Shown here: positions 63,851 to 64,000 of the stretch, in pieces | Position numbering within the stretch: position 1 is the stretch's first letter | Layout of the letters: every line of letters begins with the position of its first letter | Assembly (NCBI GenBank): GCA_963851415.1 | Contig: CAWKPF010000002.1 | Location: 2,914,001-2,978,000 of the forward strand | Reading direction: 5' to 3' | DNA length: 64,000 nt | Source of the DNA: CAWKPF01 sp963851415 | Lineage (GTDB): Bacteria > Acidobacteriota > Thermoanaerobaculia > Multivoradales > Multivoraceae | The notes under the pieces: model-generated | What the model was told of the DNA's origin: nothing | Databases searched by the model: none | What the model saw: only the letters and a program-made list of their open reading frames with translations | Program-made: the position numbers and the translations under genes

Positions 63851-64000
63851 ATGAAGCTCGAGACACGAACCCTTCTGGGAGGCGGCCTCAGTATCGTCGT
63901 TCTGGTGGTGATGCTCCTCGGGCTCGGGCGAGCGGTCATTTCTCCCGTTCTCGATCGCCGGATCGAGGAGCGACTCGATGACGCGCACGCGCTGCACGCG
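63851..64000 (+). CDS. N-terminus of a membrane protein, possibly a sensor, 3' truncated
   Basis: Fifty codons are visible before the window ends. They begin MKLETRTLLGGG, followed by one hydrophobic helix (LSIVVLVVMLLGLGRAV) and a charged stretch (DRRIEERLDDAHALHA). One helix followed by an extended region suggests a sensor or periplasmic protein anchored at the inner membrane, but no domain can be named. ATG at 63851 has only CGAGG directly adjacent, and the five-codon frame upstream may couple its translation. Confidence 0.5.
   Translation, partial: MKLETRTLLGGGLSIVVLVVMLLGLGRAVISPVLDRRIEERLDDAHALHA

Overview
The window is a high-GC, gene-dense chromosomal segment with short gaps, many ATGA/GTGA/TTGA stop-start overlaps and frequent GTG and TTG starts. 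An LptD homologue, an O-antigen type ABC exporter, TolC/RND efflux and TonB-type proteins show a Gram-negative cell with an LPS-bearing outer membrane. The terminal oxidase shows aerobic respiration. A GWxTD plus von Willebrand protein of the 'VWFA-related Acidobacterial domain' type suggests Acidobacteriota, perhaps a Thermoanaerobaculia-like lineage. That placement is an inference from gene content only. I see no rRNA, tRNA, CRISPR array, insertion sequence or prophage.

Layout. (1) 1-12.1 kb is a surface-polysaccharide cluster: the end of a Wzm-type permease, a Wzt ATPase with a C-terminal glycan-recognition region, a radical SAM/SPASM protein, several GT2 and GT4 glycosyltransferases, a GNAT-like protein, a PIG-L deacetylase fused to a GT2 domain, and a secreted PEGA protein. 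(2) 12.1-20.5 kb holds ogt, a DUF3891 protein, maeB (malic enzyme-phosphotransacetylase), a CsgG-like protein, a pseudokinase-TonB fusion with a clear sigma70-type promoter, and the ruvX-mltG pair. (3) 20.7-27.2 kb holds a thiolase, lptD, two nucleotide-sugar SDR enzymes (rfbD and an Rmd-like enzyme), a DUF1232 protein and an HD-domain nucleotidase. (4) 27.5-32.8 kb is an aa3-type cytochrome c oxidase operon, ctaB-ctaD-ctaE-small membrane proteins-ctaC-DUF420. (5) 32.8-41.8 kb holds the GWxTD/VWA secreted protein, a secreted unknown, a large STAND-like ATPase with TPRs, an unknown protein behind a dyad-rich promoter region, and xseA-xseB. (6) 42-47.8 kb is a secreted/periplasmic cluster: an ankyrin-PQQ propeller fusion, an M24 peptidase-like protein and a quinohemoprotein alcohol dehydrogenase. 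(7) 47.8-55.3 kb is a self-regulated RND efflux operon, tetR-OMF-MFP-RND, followed by a DsbA-like protein, with a dyad operator candidate ahead of tetR. (8) 55.5-64 kb holds a zinc-ribbon rhomboid overlapping a divergent UvrA-family ATPase, a MauE/DoxX-like plus thioredoxin-like pair, a luxE-luxC pair without luciferase genes, and the start of a membrane protein.

The genes mostly concern the cell envelope: glycan synthesis and export, LPS assembly, peptidoglycan, efflux and periplasmic oxidation feeding aerobic respiration. The least ordinary items are the pseudokinase-TonB fusion, the ankyrin/DUF3471-like/PQQ fusion, the UvrA paralogue lacking the first Q-loop glutamine, the luciferase-less luxE-luxC pair, and the paired dyads flanking a candidate promoter at 39.4-39.5 kb. 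No single locus is a clearly new system from sequence alone.
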